Below, piece after piece: positions 17,853-28,210 of a DNA stretch of 29,336 nucleotides. The stretch is from Stramenopiles sp. TOSAG23-6 (taxonomy: Eukaryota; Sar). The translations under genes and the position numbers were made by a program. Each line of letters opens with the position of its first letter. The stretch's first letter is position 1. The stretch lies in NCBI GenBank assembly GCA_900128565.1, contig LT635971.1, positions 1-29,336 of the forward strand. Reading direction: 5' to 3'. The notes under the pieces are model-generated. The model was not told the origin of the DNA and made no database searches. It was given only the letters and a program-made list of their open reading frames with translations.

Positions 17853-18241
17853 TTTAGTCTGGCTTAATGGGAAAATTCAAACACCAGAGTTACTAGAGTT
17901 ACCCACACTTTAACAAGAAGGATCCGTAATTCTAATAAATAATGACGAGGAGGGGAAAATTTTCGTAGTAGTCGTAGTAAGCCTAGGACTCGGCAGTTAC
18001 ATCGCGATCGGTTTAACTTAACGGATCACCCGTTCTACCTTTTACGTATACTGCAAGCCTATACTCGCAGTACCTACTAGTAATACGTAGTAGTACGAGT
18101 TAGTACAGGTCTAAAAGATACTCTAGTAACTACAACTAGTTCCAAGGGGCACTTGTTATATATTTTATTTCGTTTTGTATTGGTTGGGAACATTTGTCTT
18201 CTTATTAGTGGCGTTTAAAACAAAAATCATCAACGTAGTCG
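17853..18241. promoter_or_regulatory. Divergent promoter region of the ligase and SAM/FN3 genes
   Basis: These 389 bases separate two head-to-head start codons. The middle is unlike other spacers here: it is rich in TAGTA/TACTA and GTAC words (CGTAGTAGTCGTAGTAAG at about 17969-17986; more at 18068-18108), has a direct repeat AGAGTTAC (17886-17893 and 17895-17902), and an imperfect inverted repeat at 18063-18100 (arms ACTC..GTAC..TACTA and TAGTA..GTAC..GAGT). No ORF or RNA gene was recognised. A shared promoter is inferred from layout. Confidence 0.55.
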
Positions 18242-21200
18242 ATGGCAAATCGCCCTACGTCATCATCCCTCACAACCTCCAAGTTTGCCCCAAAATTTAG
18301 TACCCAAACCGTTGCATCTTCTAACCTTTCCATTTCTACAAGTAACCCATATTTTGTTCCTGGTGCCGTTAGACTACCAAGGCATTTTGAGAATACCAAT
18401 GAAGAAGATGAAATATTAAATATACGTGACCAACGAAGATCACGGAGACGGAGAAGAAAACGCTGGATGAAATTTGGGAAAGCTCGAAGTGTAGTTTGGA
18501 ATGGAGGTTACTCTGGTAAAGCAAATAATGATGCATCGTTTAGTGCAGGACAACAACATCCAGCGACTTTGGGAGTTCGCATGCTAAAGACAAATATACT
18601 TGATGGGCAGTTGAAATATATCGATTCAATAGGAAATAACCCGTATATACATCCTGCTTCCTATGTAACTTGTGCACATGAAAAGGGCACAAACCCATTA
18701 ATTGGAGCGAATTCAAATGACGTTTGCCGATGGTTAAAAGCAAATGGTCTTGAAGTTTTCGTTGAATACTGNGATGAGCAAGAACTTGATGGGGNCATCC
18801 TTCTCAAAATTACCGCAGAAGATCTTATTGAAATGGAAGAAGGCTCAAAAGCACAACAAGACAGTTTATTATTGGCAATAAAAAGGGCATGTGACGTGAA
18901 AGCACCTCCTCGTAAACCTCCAAATGCCACAATGTTACGACCTGTATCTTCCAGCGATAAATACCATCCTCATTTAGCTAAGGATTCATTGTCAGTGCAG
19001 TTTTTAACGCCAGGGGAAAATCATTTTCATGCGGAGTACTTACATCCTGCGTCAGTATCATTTGAATCATCTATCGAGCCTTGGAGATTGCAGTATAGTA
19101 TGCAAACTTCCATAATTAATCCTGTTTTCTATGGACAATATATTGATGCACCGCCACCTCCAAGAGGAAAACCGCCAGTGGTATCTGCTGTATCCTTAAC
19201 TAAGATGCGGGTTCAATGGATAGACCCATCACAGCCTATTAAAGATGTTTCGGATGAGAGTAGTCCGCGCAAAAAACATCATAAACGTAGAAAGTCAAGA
19301 CGTTCGACAAAAGGAGAAATGAAAAAAACCTTTAAGGATGGTATAAAATTACCAACGGAAAAAGTGGTACTTTCGTCAATCGCAGCCGAAGCTATTGGTT
19401 GGCCACGTGTCAAACTTGGTTCTTCGAAGAAATCCAAAATAGTACCCATGATGAAGTACACCAATCAGAAACTTTTAGAAAATACTAAATATGATAATGC
19501 AGCGGATGAGGTAAATACGAGAAACACTTCAGCTACTTGTGTTTATGAAGTAAATAATCTTCCCATCGGACTACCCTGTGATTTTCGTGTTAAATTTCGT
19601 AATGAAAGTGGCTGGGGTGTGTGGTCAAAATTATCATTACCAGTAAGAACAACAAACTTCTTGAAGTCTTTTGTTTTTACAAGTGTAAAAATAGGAAAGC
19701 AAGGGTCTCTTAACTCAGCAATATCATTAGCTGGGACACGAATACATAGGCGTCTAACATCTCGATACTATTGCGGAATTCCGAAAGAAAATGCAATATA
19801 TTTATCAAATTGCAAGAAGGAAAAGTTTGTTGAGAAAATGATAACATTTGCATGGAACATGGGATATTCAGCTAGATCATCACAATGTCATTTAATATTC
19901 TATTTTTCAGTTGCTACTGCGTGTTGCACTATTAAAGGTTCGCTGCAATCTTTTATTGTTTTTGAAGATACACTATTTGATTCTTTGGATGGCTTTAAGA
20001 AAACATCAGTATCTTTCAGTGAACTCGCGGAATTAATCAAGAATACAAATGGTCGTAGAAAGTTAGTAATTCTAGATATCTGTCATGAAAAAATTACAGG
20101 GTTTGAACGAAAAATGAAGTCTGGCATTGGATCATCTACGACACTTTATGGAAACCCGCATAATGGCGCAGTAGCCAAAATGTCCACNAGTTGTGGTCCA
20201 GGCGTCGTCGTGTTTTCTTCTTGCTCTGAACCATTTCAACCTAGTAAAGCTTTCCGCAAAGCCAAAGCCCGAGCATTGAAGCGTAATCTGCCCATTGAGG
20301 ATTTTCAACCAGCGTTTGCAGGTTATGCAACTGCAGCTGAACTTGAAGCAGATTTTCAAAATCGAATGCAGTATAAAGGGTCTGAGTACTTTAAGAAGGT
20401 GACATTAGAGGCGGAAAAGGTACGAATGACAGAAATGGATGGAGTGAACGCAAAAGACCGCGAAGAAGCCAAGAAAATGTTGGCTCGATATGAGCGTGCT
20501 CGAAAGCTTATGGATGCAGCTGGAGATTACGAAAGAGCAGAAGTTTCAGAGCATTCATCTGATAGTCAAAATGAGCTATTAGCCACTTCAAAAGAGAAAA
20601 AGTCGAAGGAAAAGACGAAGAAGAAAAAGAAAAAACTGAAGAAGAAACCAATCGAAGTACCCAAAAAGAAAAAGGGTGAGGGAAATAAGGACGGTGACTC
20701 TGACAGCGACTGGGAAGAAGATCGAATTAAAAAAGCTAAAGCGGCAGCAAAAGCAGCTAAAGAAAAGGCAGAACAAGATGCAATTGATGCAAAAGAAGCA
20801 AAAAAAAAGGCCGCAAAAGAAAAAAAGAAGGCAGAGGCTAATGAAATAAAGAGACAACAAAGAAGAGAAGCTCGACTCAGAATGCTTCCAGGATGGCAGT
20901 CTAAAATAGACTCTGAAGGTTGTGTGGTTTATGTAAATAATATGACTGGCGAGAGAAGATATGTTAGACCATTGGTTGAAGATGCAGTCAAAGTTTCAGT
21001 ATTTTCTTTCTTTCTCNTGAAAGGGTTAGCTAGTGACACGGACAGTCCTGTAAAATCGCGTCTTGGAATAGATTGTAAACTTCTTTGCGATTTCGTCACA
21101 GAAAATACAACTNCAGCGGCTAAGTCTGTTATAGCTGCAAGTGTGAGTCATGCAATTACCCTAAAAAAACTGAAACAGAAGAAAAAAAAGAAAAATAAAG

Positions 21201-24200
21201 AACCCGAACATAAAAAAGACCCAACGCTGGTTGGGGCCTCACAACAAAGGCCGTGTATATTCTATCTACCATTAAGTGGGTTGAAGATAAAGTATCAACT
21301 ACAAGCAAATGAAAATGAACGCATANCACTAAAGGCCGACGCTGCCTCCTCAATGGCAAAACTTGCGGAAGAATATGCATCCGCGGAAGCAGCTGCAGAA
21401 GCGAAATATCTCGCCGAAGTTGAGAGTAAAAATAAACAGGAACAANAAAAACAAAAAAAGAAAAAGAACAAAAAAACTGAAGTACCAGGATTTGCAGATG
21501 TCGCAGAAAAACATGCATGTGTCGCCGCTCAAATTGCGGCCGAAGTCGCTGCAGAGGCTGAAGCTGCTGAAAANGCCTTAGTGGAAGCAGCTGTAAAAGC
21601 CAAAGAAAGAGCTGAAAAAAATGAAAGCGATGAAGAATATTCAGAAGAAGAAAAACAAGATGTTAAACCATCGAAAGGAGNAGCTTTGCCTATAGCTCAG
21701 TGGCATGTATGGCTTCGAGGTGAGCTTTGCGACGAAGCAAAACTGAAGCCCCCCGAAGTAAAAAGTAAAAGCTTATTTTCAGGGCACATGGGTAGAATTC
21801 TTGATGTAACCCAAAAAACAGCNCAAATGTCAACATCTGCAAATGTTCAGACACCAAATTTGGCGAAACCTTCATTTATAACACACCGATCTGTGCGTGT
21901 CATCGAACCTGATTTAGTAGCTGATCACCCTGAAGAACTTTCCGAAGAGATTGTAGATTTTAAAGGACCTACTATGGAGAAAAAAATTGAAAAGAAAGCT
22001 GGATCTGCATTTTGGCCATCTTCTGAAACTTGGGTGGATATACGCATTGGTATCTTAAAAACTCCTCACCCAAAGGAAGTGCCAAAGAAAGGTGAACATG
22101 CGTTAAAACATACTTTGAGTTCTATCGTGGAATTGCAAAAATCTTCAAACACAGAGAATACGAATACTAATACAACGCAACAGCGCGCCAAACTTGCTGG
22201 CGCTAGTGCCTTTCTTCGAGTGACTGCTAAAGCGAGAAAAGATAATTATACAAAACTGAGTTCTGATACAGTTGAGGAGAAAAAGAAAGAAATAGATGCT
22301 CTTAAAAATACCGTAGAACATGATGCATTAAATCAAGGTATTCGAGTCGGCGAAGTTGGTGCCAATAAGACATCCAAGAAAAATAGAAAAGAAGAAAAAA
22401 CAAAAGTGACTTTTTCACAACGGGCAGAGCAGATACGGGTGAAAGCATTGGCTCTTAAGGCAAAAGGAGAAAGCTTGGCTGCTATTGCAATGAAGGCAAA
22501 GGAAGAATACATTGCTCGCAAATCTATGCCTGAGGAAGAAAAACAGAAAATACTGGAAGATCAAGCAGTTGAAATGGCTGTTACTGGCAATGCTCCCCCA
22601 CCTTCTCAAATGCAACTNGCAAAAGCTAAGTTTAAGGCTGTNGCAGCCATGGCAGCCAAAACTGCGCAAGCAAAACTAAAGACTCAAATGAAGGAACGCT
22701 TAGGGGTTGATTTGAATGAACTCATTGAAAAGATCCCATCACAACTTCGGCCTTCTAGTCGTGCTGGCAATGATACAGACGAAGAAAAAGATGACGATAA
22801 AAATAAAATGANAAAAAATGCTAATGTAGTTGCTGATGCCGTGGCGGAGCGCCTTGCATCATTGGTTCGCGGCGAAGGAAATAAAGAAGAAGTTGCCAAA
22901 GACCTTTCGAGAAGAAAAAATAGAAAACCTAAAACACAACTGGAAGAAGTAGCTTTACTTGAAGCAGAGATCGAAAGGATGAACAATGGAGATGGCCAAG
23001 AAATTCATAAAAAACATAGCAAAAGAGGTGGTCGTGATGCCGAGGCAGATGCAGCTGCGTCTGCAGTTCTTGCCAACGCTGTTAAACATAAAAAACGAAA
23101 AGTTCCGAAAATCATGCAACGGGCCATGGAGGTGCAACAGATGCGAACTTTAAANAAAGGATCTCCTGTAGATTTAAAATGTACAATGTCGTTTCCAGTA
23201 TGTTGCCTCCCTTTGGCACCACCAGCACCTCGTAATATCCGCGCGCTGTGCAGCACACATTCAAGCATAACAATTGAGTGGGAGAATCCAGCGGATTTAG
23301 ACTGGGTTGAAGCGGTAGATGAAGCAAAAAAAAATCAAAGACTCGCTAGAAGTAACCAAAAGAAAAATAATCGAACGAGCAAAATGAAACCTAAATCTAA
23401 GGAAGCAAAAATGATCGAGAAGAAGCGAATGGAAGAAGCTATTAAAAATGAGGCAAAGCCAGCAGAGAAACCTCAATGGATGCTGGATCGTATTGCGGAA
23501 AAGGAGGCTGCAGAAAAGTTAAAAGCTGAAGCAGAAGCTAAAGCAAAGGCAGAAGCAGATCGAATTGCAGAGGCTAACATGACTGCTGCTCAGCTCCAAA
23601 AACGGAAAGGAGAGAAGGAAAAGCAACAAAGGATTGAACGAGAAAAACAAAANAAACAGAAAGAGAGTGAAAGAAGACGTGCAAATATACTAACCCCTGA
23701 ACAAAAGCACGTTTATGAATTGGCTGAAGTTGCTCGAAAAGTACTCACNAAGGATATTGATAATACAGTACCAAGGTGGAAAGGCGCGCCTATACTTGAG
23801 TTTGAGTTTCAGAAAAGAGGCATCCTTCGAGGCAACAAAAACTGGGTAGCTGCTGGAACATGCCCAGGTAGCCGTCGAATCACTAGAATAACAAAGGCCG
23901 ACAAACTCCTCGCNGACGANGAATCATACAACCAGTTATGGAATTTGGAAGAAAAGGCAATTCGTCGACGAAACAGAAAAATAAGTGCTGCTAAACAAGC
24001 TATGGCTATTGGGGGTGGACCATCAACGATGGAAGCGAAAAAAAGACGAGCGAAAATGTCCATGAGTCGTCTGGAGCGCGAGGCAGAGGAAGATGCGCTG
24101 ATTTCAATAGCATCTAGTACTTCACGTCTCGAAGAAAAACGCATTACTCACACACAATGTGTTCGATGCTTGACAAGTGGGACAACTTTTATGTTCCGAA

Positions 24201-24931
24201 TCAGAGCTCGTAATAGCGGAGGTTGGTCTCCATGGTCCAATTCTTCTCCTTATTGNTACACTGAAGAGAGAGATACTAAAAGAAAAAACGTAAGNAATCA
24301 AATGACANGCGAGTTGGAACTCGCCGCAGAACGTGGCGGAGATAGTATAGTCAGAAAATTAGAGCAATATCCATGCAATTTACAAAATGTGCAATGGGCC
24401 CTTGGNGCGCTATGCGCAGTAGTTGGAAGACGCGATGATAAGTGGAGTGTTCTAAAATCGCGCGTATTAAAAACGGTGCTGTCAGCAATGGAGACACATA
24501 AGACATGTCCAGAAGTCGCATCATTAGGTTCACAGTTTATTTGTATGGTTTGGGTTGGGGATAGTAAATATGAACGAAATCTTAAAAGGGATGTCGATTT
24601 AATGAGATATGTAATTTCGTCTATTGTGCAGCTTTCAAAANATTGGACAAAACATCCAAAAGTAAACCCTTTAATTCGATATGCCGAAAGTTCAACACGT
24701 CAATGTCTNAGAGAACATCTAACATATGACCCTGCAGCAAAACAACGGAAAGCGGAAGAAAAAAGGCAAAAGCAAAGAGAACGACGACAGATAGCAGCCG
24801 AAGCAGAAAATGAAAGACGACGGAAGAGACGAGAAAAATTTGGCGCATCTCAGTATAGTAAATATGCTACAGAAGTAAGAGCAAAAACTCCAAACGAAGG
24901 TGAAGAACTTTTAAAAAGACTGATGATGTGA
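18242..24931 (+). CDS. Large SAM / FN3 / caspase-like / WW / coiled-coil protein
   Basis: One exon encodes 2,229 residues with no recognised orthologue. In order: a SAM domain (about 158-220, DVCRWLKANGLEVF… ILLKITAEDLIEME), a split FN3 domain (about 310-470, ending in FRVKFRNESGWGVWS), a C14 caspase-like segment (about 476-670) with HLIFYFSVATA in place of the usual FSGHG and LVILDICHEK in place of DxCHSG (Cys614 kept, His lost), Lys/Glu/Ala-rich coiled coils, a WW domain (about 879-915, LPGWQSKIDSEGCVVYVNNM, second Trp replaced by Tyr), more coiled coil, a second FN3 broken by two insertions (pieces near 1660-1690, 1845-1875 and 1965-2005, ending RARNSGGWSPWS), an armadillo-like helical segment (about 2025-2120) and a basic tail. 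It is probably a scaffold made of protein-interaction modules with a dead protease-like domain. About 25 N bases mask single codons but never break the frame. Start is the first ATG after the divergent promoter. Confidence 0.85.
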   Translation: MANRPTSSSLTTSKFAPKFSTQTVASSNLSISTSNPYFVPGAVRLPRHFENTNEEDEILNIRDQRRSRRRRRKRWMKFGKARSVVWNGGYSGKANNDASFSAGQQHPATLGVRMLKTNILDGQLKYIDSIGNNPYIHPASYVTCAHEKGTNPLIGANSNDVCRWLKANGLEVFVEYXDEQELDGXILLKITAEDLIEMEEGSKAQQDSLLLAIKRACDVKAPPRKPPNATMLRPVSSSDKYHPHLAKDSLSVQFLTPGENHFHAEYLHPASVSFESSIEPWRLQYSMQTSIINPVFYGQYIDAPPPPRGKPPVVSAVSLTKMRVQWIDPSQPIKDVSDESSPRKKHHKRRKSRRSTKGEMKKTFKDGIKLPTEKVVLSSIAAEAIGWPRVKLGSSKKSKIVPMMKYTNQKLLENTKYDNAADEVNTRNTSATCVYEVNNLPIGLPCDFRVKFRNESGWGVWSKLSLPVRTTNFLKSFVFTSVKIGKQGSLNSAISLAGTRIHRRLTSRYYCGIPKENAIYLSNCKKEKFVEKMITFAWNMGYSARSSQCHLIFYFSVATACCTIKGSLQSFIVFEDTLFDSLDGFKKTSVSFSELAELIKNTNGRRKLVILDICHEKITGFERKMKSGIGSSTTLYGNPHNGAVAKMSXSCGPGVVVFSSCSEPFQPSKAFRKAKARALKRNLPIEDFQPAFAGYATAAELEADFQNRMQYKGSEYFKKVTLEAEKVRMTEMDGVNAKDREEAKKMLARYERARKLMDAAGDYERAEVSEHSSDSQNELLATSKEKKSKEKTKKKKKKLKKKPIEVPKKKKGEGNKDGDSDSDWEEDRIKKAKAAAKAAKEKAEQDAIDAKEAKKKAAKEKKKAEANEIKRQQRREARLRMLPGWQSKIDSEGCVVYVNNMTGERRYVRPLVEDAVKVSVFSFFLXKGLASDTDSPVKSRLGIDCKLLCDFVTENTTXAAKSVIAASVSHAITLKKLKQKKKKKNKEPEHKKDPTLVGASQQRPCIFYLPLSGLKIKYQLQANENERIXLKADAASSMAKLAEEYASAEAAAEAKYLAEVESKNKQEQXKQKKKKNKKTEVPGFADVAEKHACVAAQIAAEVAAEAEAAEXALVEAAVKAKERAEKNESDEEYSEEEKQDVKPSKGXALPIAQWHVWLRGELCDEAKLKPPEVKSKSLFSGHMGRILDVTQKTXQMSTSANVQTPNLAKPSFITHRSVRVIEPDLVADHPEELSEEIVDFKGPTMEKKIEKKAGSAFWPSSETWVDIRIGILKTPHPKEVPKKGEHALKHTLSSIVELQKSSNTENTNTNTTQQRAKLAGASAFLRVTAKARKDNYTKLSSDTVEEKKKEIDALKNTVEHDALNQGIRVGEVGANKTSKKNRKEEKTKVTFSQRAEQIRVKALALKAKGESLAAIAMKAKEEYIARKSMPEEEKQKILEDQAVEMAVTGNAPPPSQMQXAKAKFKAXAAMAAKTAQAKLKTQMKERLGVDLNELIEKIPSQLRPSSRAGNDTDEEKDDDKNKMXKNANVVADAVAERLASLVRGEGNKEEVAKDLSRRKNRKPKTQLEEVALLEAEIERMNNGDGQEIHKKHSKRGGRDAEADAAASAVLANAVKHKKRKVPKIMQRAMEVQQMRTLXKGSPVDLKCTMSFPVCCLPLAPPAPRNIRALCSTHSSITIEWENPADLDWVEAVDEAKKNQRLARSNQKKNNRTSKMKPKSKEAKMIEKKRMEEAIKNEAKPAEKPQWMLDRIAEKEAAEKLKAEAEAKAKAEADRIAEANMTAAQLQKRKGEKEKQQRIEREKQXKQKESERRRANILTPEQKHVYELAEVARKVLXKDIDNTVPRWKGAPILEFEFQKRGILRGNKNWVAAGTCPGSRRITRITKADKLLXDXESYNQLWNLEEKAIRRRNRKISAAKQAMAIGGGPSTMEAKKRRAKMSMSRLEREAEEDALISIASSTSRLEEKRITHTQCVRCLTSGTTFMFRIRARNSGGWSPWSNSSPYXYTEERDTKRKNVXNQMTXELELAAERGGDSIVRKLEQYPCNLQNVQWALXALCAVVGRRDDKWSVLKSRVLKTVLSAMETHKTCPEVASLGSQFICMVWVGDSKYERNLKRDVDLMRYVISSIVQLSKXWTKHPKVNPLIRYAESSTRQCXREHLTYDPAAKQRKAEEKRQKQRERRQIAAEAENERRRKRREKFGASQYSKYATEVRAKTPNEGEELLKRLMM

Positions 24932-24937
24932 AATTTT

Positions 24938-24943
24938 AATAAA
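24938..24943 (+). terminator. Candidate poly(A) signal of the SAM/FN3 gene
   Basis: AATAAA begins seven bases past the TGA stop, inside the 75-base gap to the convergent transporter gene. Such close placement would require a very short 3' untranslated region; use is inferred. Confidence 0.3.
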
Positions 24944-25006
24944 CACAAATAATTTTTGATATACTATTACAATGAACTATAGACAGCACAGTTTAATATT
25001 TAGTNG

Positions 25007-26680
25007 TTATAAAGGCTCAGACCACCATTCAGGATGGACGATTAAAGNTTCATTCAGTGAATTTGATACGACAGCGGAAAGCTCTTTCGCATCATCTCCA
25101 TCACAATCATTATCGGAANGACTTATATCAATTTGGTGAGAGTCATTTTGNACANCAGAATGATTTTCACGAGATTTTTCATCTTCAACAACCGGTATTA
25201 GCGAAGAAAGAACTATNGTTCCAAGTAATTGCAATATGACTGTAATGACAAAAGTATAACCGTATCCTTTTGAATCTGAAATGATGCCTCCAAGCGCCGC
25301 CGAACCACACCATCCAAAGCTGGCAATTGACTCCAAACTTTTCCATCTAGCTCGTTTATCTTTAGAAACATTGTCCATCAGAACACTTTCTTCGAGTGGA
25401 TAAGTTGCATTCATTACTATATAATATGAAATATATAAACACTATTATAAATGAATAAAATANANATAATAATAAAGATTACACGCTTCAAATNGTCCTT
25501 CAAACATACTAGCTGTCCTAAAAACATAAATTGGAACCACAATTTTAGGATCCACTACCTTTATGAAGTAAAAGTGACTCATGAGACCGAGTAGACAAAT
25601 TCCGATACACTTAGCTACAAGTACAGCTTGGATACGCCCGATTTTATCACCAAGTATGTATTGTGAAAAATACGTCAAATTTGAAATTCGTTTGGGACAA
25701 AATTTGATACGAAAATGAAATTGAAATGAATAAACGAGGAAGAAGTACATTTTAAAAACTTGAGAAAAAGCAATAAGGAAAAAAGGTACTATAACATAGA
25801 TCAATTGGACTTCNCCTGGATTTAAAGATAGCGATGTTTTAAAGTATAGTGGGAAAAACTTAACAGTCATTCCCGAACCCAATGCTGTCAGAACATCACC
25901 AATAAACATTACGAGNGGGATGTTCGTTTTACTAACAAGAGCACATTTATNCTGCGCGCTTAAAGCAACAGCCTCATTAGTTTCTTGNGGGTTGAGTTGT
26001 GCATACTCAAGAGAACTTATATTTTCAGTGTCTTCACTATTTTCATCCTCAGCTAGGTCATCGCGAAGCAAGAAGGAGAGAAATACTGGAAATAACTCAA
26101 TTGCTAGCCCTGCGAGAAATATAGGTCTTATAAAAGGAACTGTCCAGGAATCTCCGTGTACATGGAATATAAAATATGAAATTAAAGCACCGATGGACTG
26201 AGGCAACACATATGATGCCATCAAGTAGACGTAGTATTTTGAGCGTTTGCCTTTTGGGACTGAATCAGCAAAAAGAGCTTGACAGGGCCCGTTAAAGATA
26301 CCTTGACCAATTCCCCAAACTACCATGCAACCCATAAGCAAATAGTACTCACTTTTATGAGAAAGTTTCTCTACAAACATAACAGCATATGCGGTTGCAA
26401 GAGTACCCAAGAAAAACATAACACCTCCTATTTTAATAACTGGCGATCGACCCCATTTATCGGCGAGATATCCNACAGGTAGTGCGAAAACCAAAGCAGC
26501 AACTCCCTGTGCTGCCTCGACAAAACCAACACTCGAGTTTTTCTCAGTAAGAATATATAGCCATCCAGCTAGGACTGCACCTGCCCATATTGAATCAGCT
26601 AGACCCCAGAAAGAACATAGGATTAGAGTAACCCATACATTGCGACTCACGTCATTTCTATCCCTATCTGCAATGTGCAT
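25007..26680 (-). CDS. Major facilitator superfamily (MFS) transporter
   Basis: Exons at 26680-25749, 25655-25483 and 25416-25007 join to about 504 residues. The start is the first ATG (MHIADRDRNDVSRNVW…); the frame is open upstream without another ATG. Multiple hydrophobic helices, about 12 in the joined product, and the cytoplasmic loop motif A between helices 2 and 3 (GYLADKWGRSPVIKIG) identify an MFS carrier. A related loop appears in the second half (ILGDKIGRIQAV), reconstituted only after the AG-less intron is removed. A charged acidic loop (EDENSEDTEN) separates the two six-helix halves. The substrate cannot be told. The protein would sit in a plasma or organelle membrane. The C-terminal tail is acidic and Ser-rich. 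The gene is convergent with the SAM/FN3 gene. Several N bases mask single residues. Confidence 0.88.
25417..25482 (-). other. GT-AG intron 2 of the MFS gene (66 nt)
   Basis: Minus strand GTAATC to ATATAG. Joining GCG T with TA ATG AAT GCA gives FEALMNATYPLEES in frame (phase 1), the next transporter segment. The retained frame would otherwise run into a stop soon after the junction. It lacks the GTACCTAAC core and the ACAATACAT end, so it belongs to the ordinary spliceosomal class. Confidence 0.75.
25656..25748 (-). other. AG-less intron 1 of the MFS gene (93 nt)
   Basis: Read on the minus strand it begins GTACTT and ends TTCACAATACAT, and has no AG. Upstream is SQVFK (TTT AAA AT) and downstream ILGDKIGRIQ (A CTT GGT), a normal MFS loop when joined in phase 2. 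The core reads GTCCCAAAC, 50 bases from the 5' end, preceded by CGTATCAAATTTT. This is the same family as the MYB introns. The length is a multiple of three without a stop, so retention would insert 31 residues. Confidence 0.85.
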
Positions 26681-27323
26681 AGTATTGAAATTTTTTTGTC
26701 TTTGTTTACAAGTGTGTAGAAGTAAAACAATTTCGTGTGGGTTCGTGGATTTGAGATTGGAGATATTGGTCAATAGTTCCGAATTTAATTTTAGCGAAAT
26801 GAACNATTACCGGGTAACATTGAATGGAATAAATCCGTGCGCCGAGCACTGAAAACCTGGGCTGGTACAGTATTGAATATTCTACAATACACCAAGTGAT
26901 ACCAGGTACCAACAGATATGCATCGTAAAATGCATTCTATCCAGACAGANTTTACAAATGAGAAGCACAAAATAGTTGAATCATCGCANACTAAGAATAT
27001 TTCTAGCAAGTGATACTCAGCAAAGTCAATATTGGATGCCTACCAATTTTGTAGTAAAAATGAATACTCCAACAACAAGAAAGAACAAAAAACAACAAAA
27101 ATATAAAATNGTTAAACTGAATAAAATAATTGGTAAGTAAGCTTGCTCTTCATTTAAAACCTGTCATCAAATTAACCTCTACAAACACTATATAAATGGA
27201 ACACTANAAGTNAAAAGAAATTTCNATTGACGAAAATATCAAAAANCATCTTCAGCCCCCTAGTAAACAGAGATTAAATCGACCACAGATCCATACAGAC
27301 TAGATTGTTATACAACACATGAT
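26681..27323. other. Intergenic region between uL14 and MFS genes
   Basis: These 643 bases contain no ORF I can support and no recognisable RNA gene. They must hold the MFS promoter and leader and the uL14 3' untranslated region. Noted: ATTACCGGGTAAC at 26806-26818, the reverse complement of a 13-base motif upstream of the SDR gene, and two ATGCAT hexamers at about 26918-26936. Several N bases occur. Confidence 0.5.
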
Positions 27324-27746
<423 letters not shown>

Positions 27747-28210
27747 ATTGAAAAAAGTTTTTAGGGTGTTGAGAAAGCTGCTTACTACACACGGGGCGGA
27801 AGAAAGGGACGAACAACAAAGCCAATAAATAAAGCTTGAACGCGAGCTGACTTCAATTATTATATGATGGGACAGGTTTGTTCCAAATATTGAAAAAGAG
27901 ATTTTTTAATTTTCAAATTTGGCGAAGGCCTTCAACTGACTGGTACCGAGTACGACAAAACANTACTACAATTNAAATTATATTACTTTCACTGAGATCT
28001 ATGTTATACTCCATATTTGAAAGATTTCACGATCCAGTAACATATTTATCCCTGTGGTNGAATTGAGCGAAGTACTTTCAAAACGGTGGGAAATTGAGGA
28101 TAGTNTGGATTATTATTTTTTTTCTAGATAGATGGTACCAGTTNTATATTACAAGAATACTTTGATCCGTGAACTTTTTATTTTCATTTCAATAGAACAA
28201 AGTTAATTGA
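27747..28210. other. Intergenic region upstream of uL14, downstream of ankyrin gene
   Basis: About 464 bases without a supported gene. It holds the uL14 promoter and leader on the minus strand and the 3' untranslated region of the ankyrin gene. No clear TATA box, RNA gene or intron of the AG-less family was seen. Several N bases are present. Confidence 0.5.

Noticed and set aside
19898-19922. A tiny intron ending TTTTTCAG that would explain the missing GHG motif
   Set aside because: The nearest GT would give a 24-base intron and would remove the well-matched LIFYFS strand; retention fits the family alignment better.
20588-22986. Minus-strand Phe/Leu-rich ORFs opposite the coiled-coil gene
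   Set aside because: They mirror Lys/Glu/Ala-rich codons of the real plus-strand protein and have no independent support.
26681-26773. Extending the MFS protein upstream to 26773
   Set aside because: The upstream frame is open but begins with TTG and has no ATG before 26680; the start MHIADRD fits the family better.
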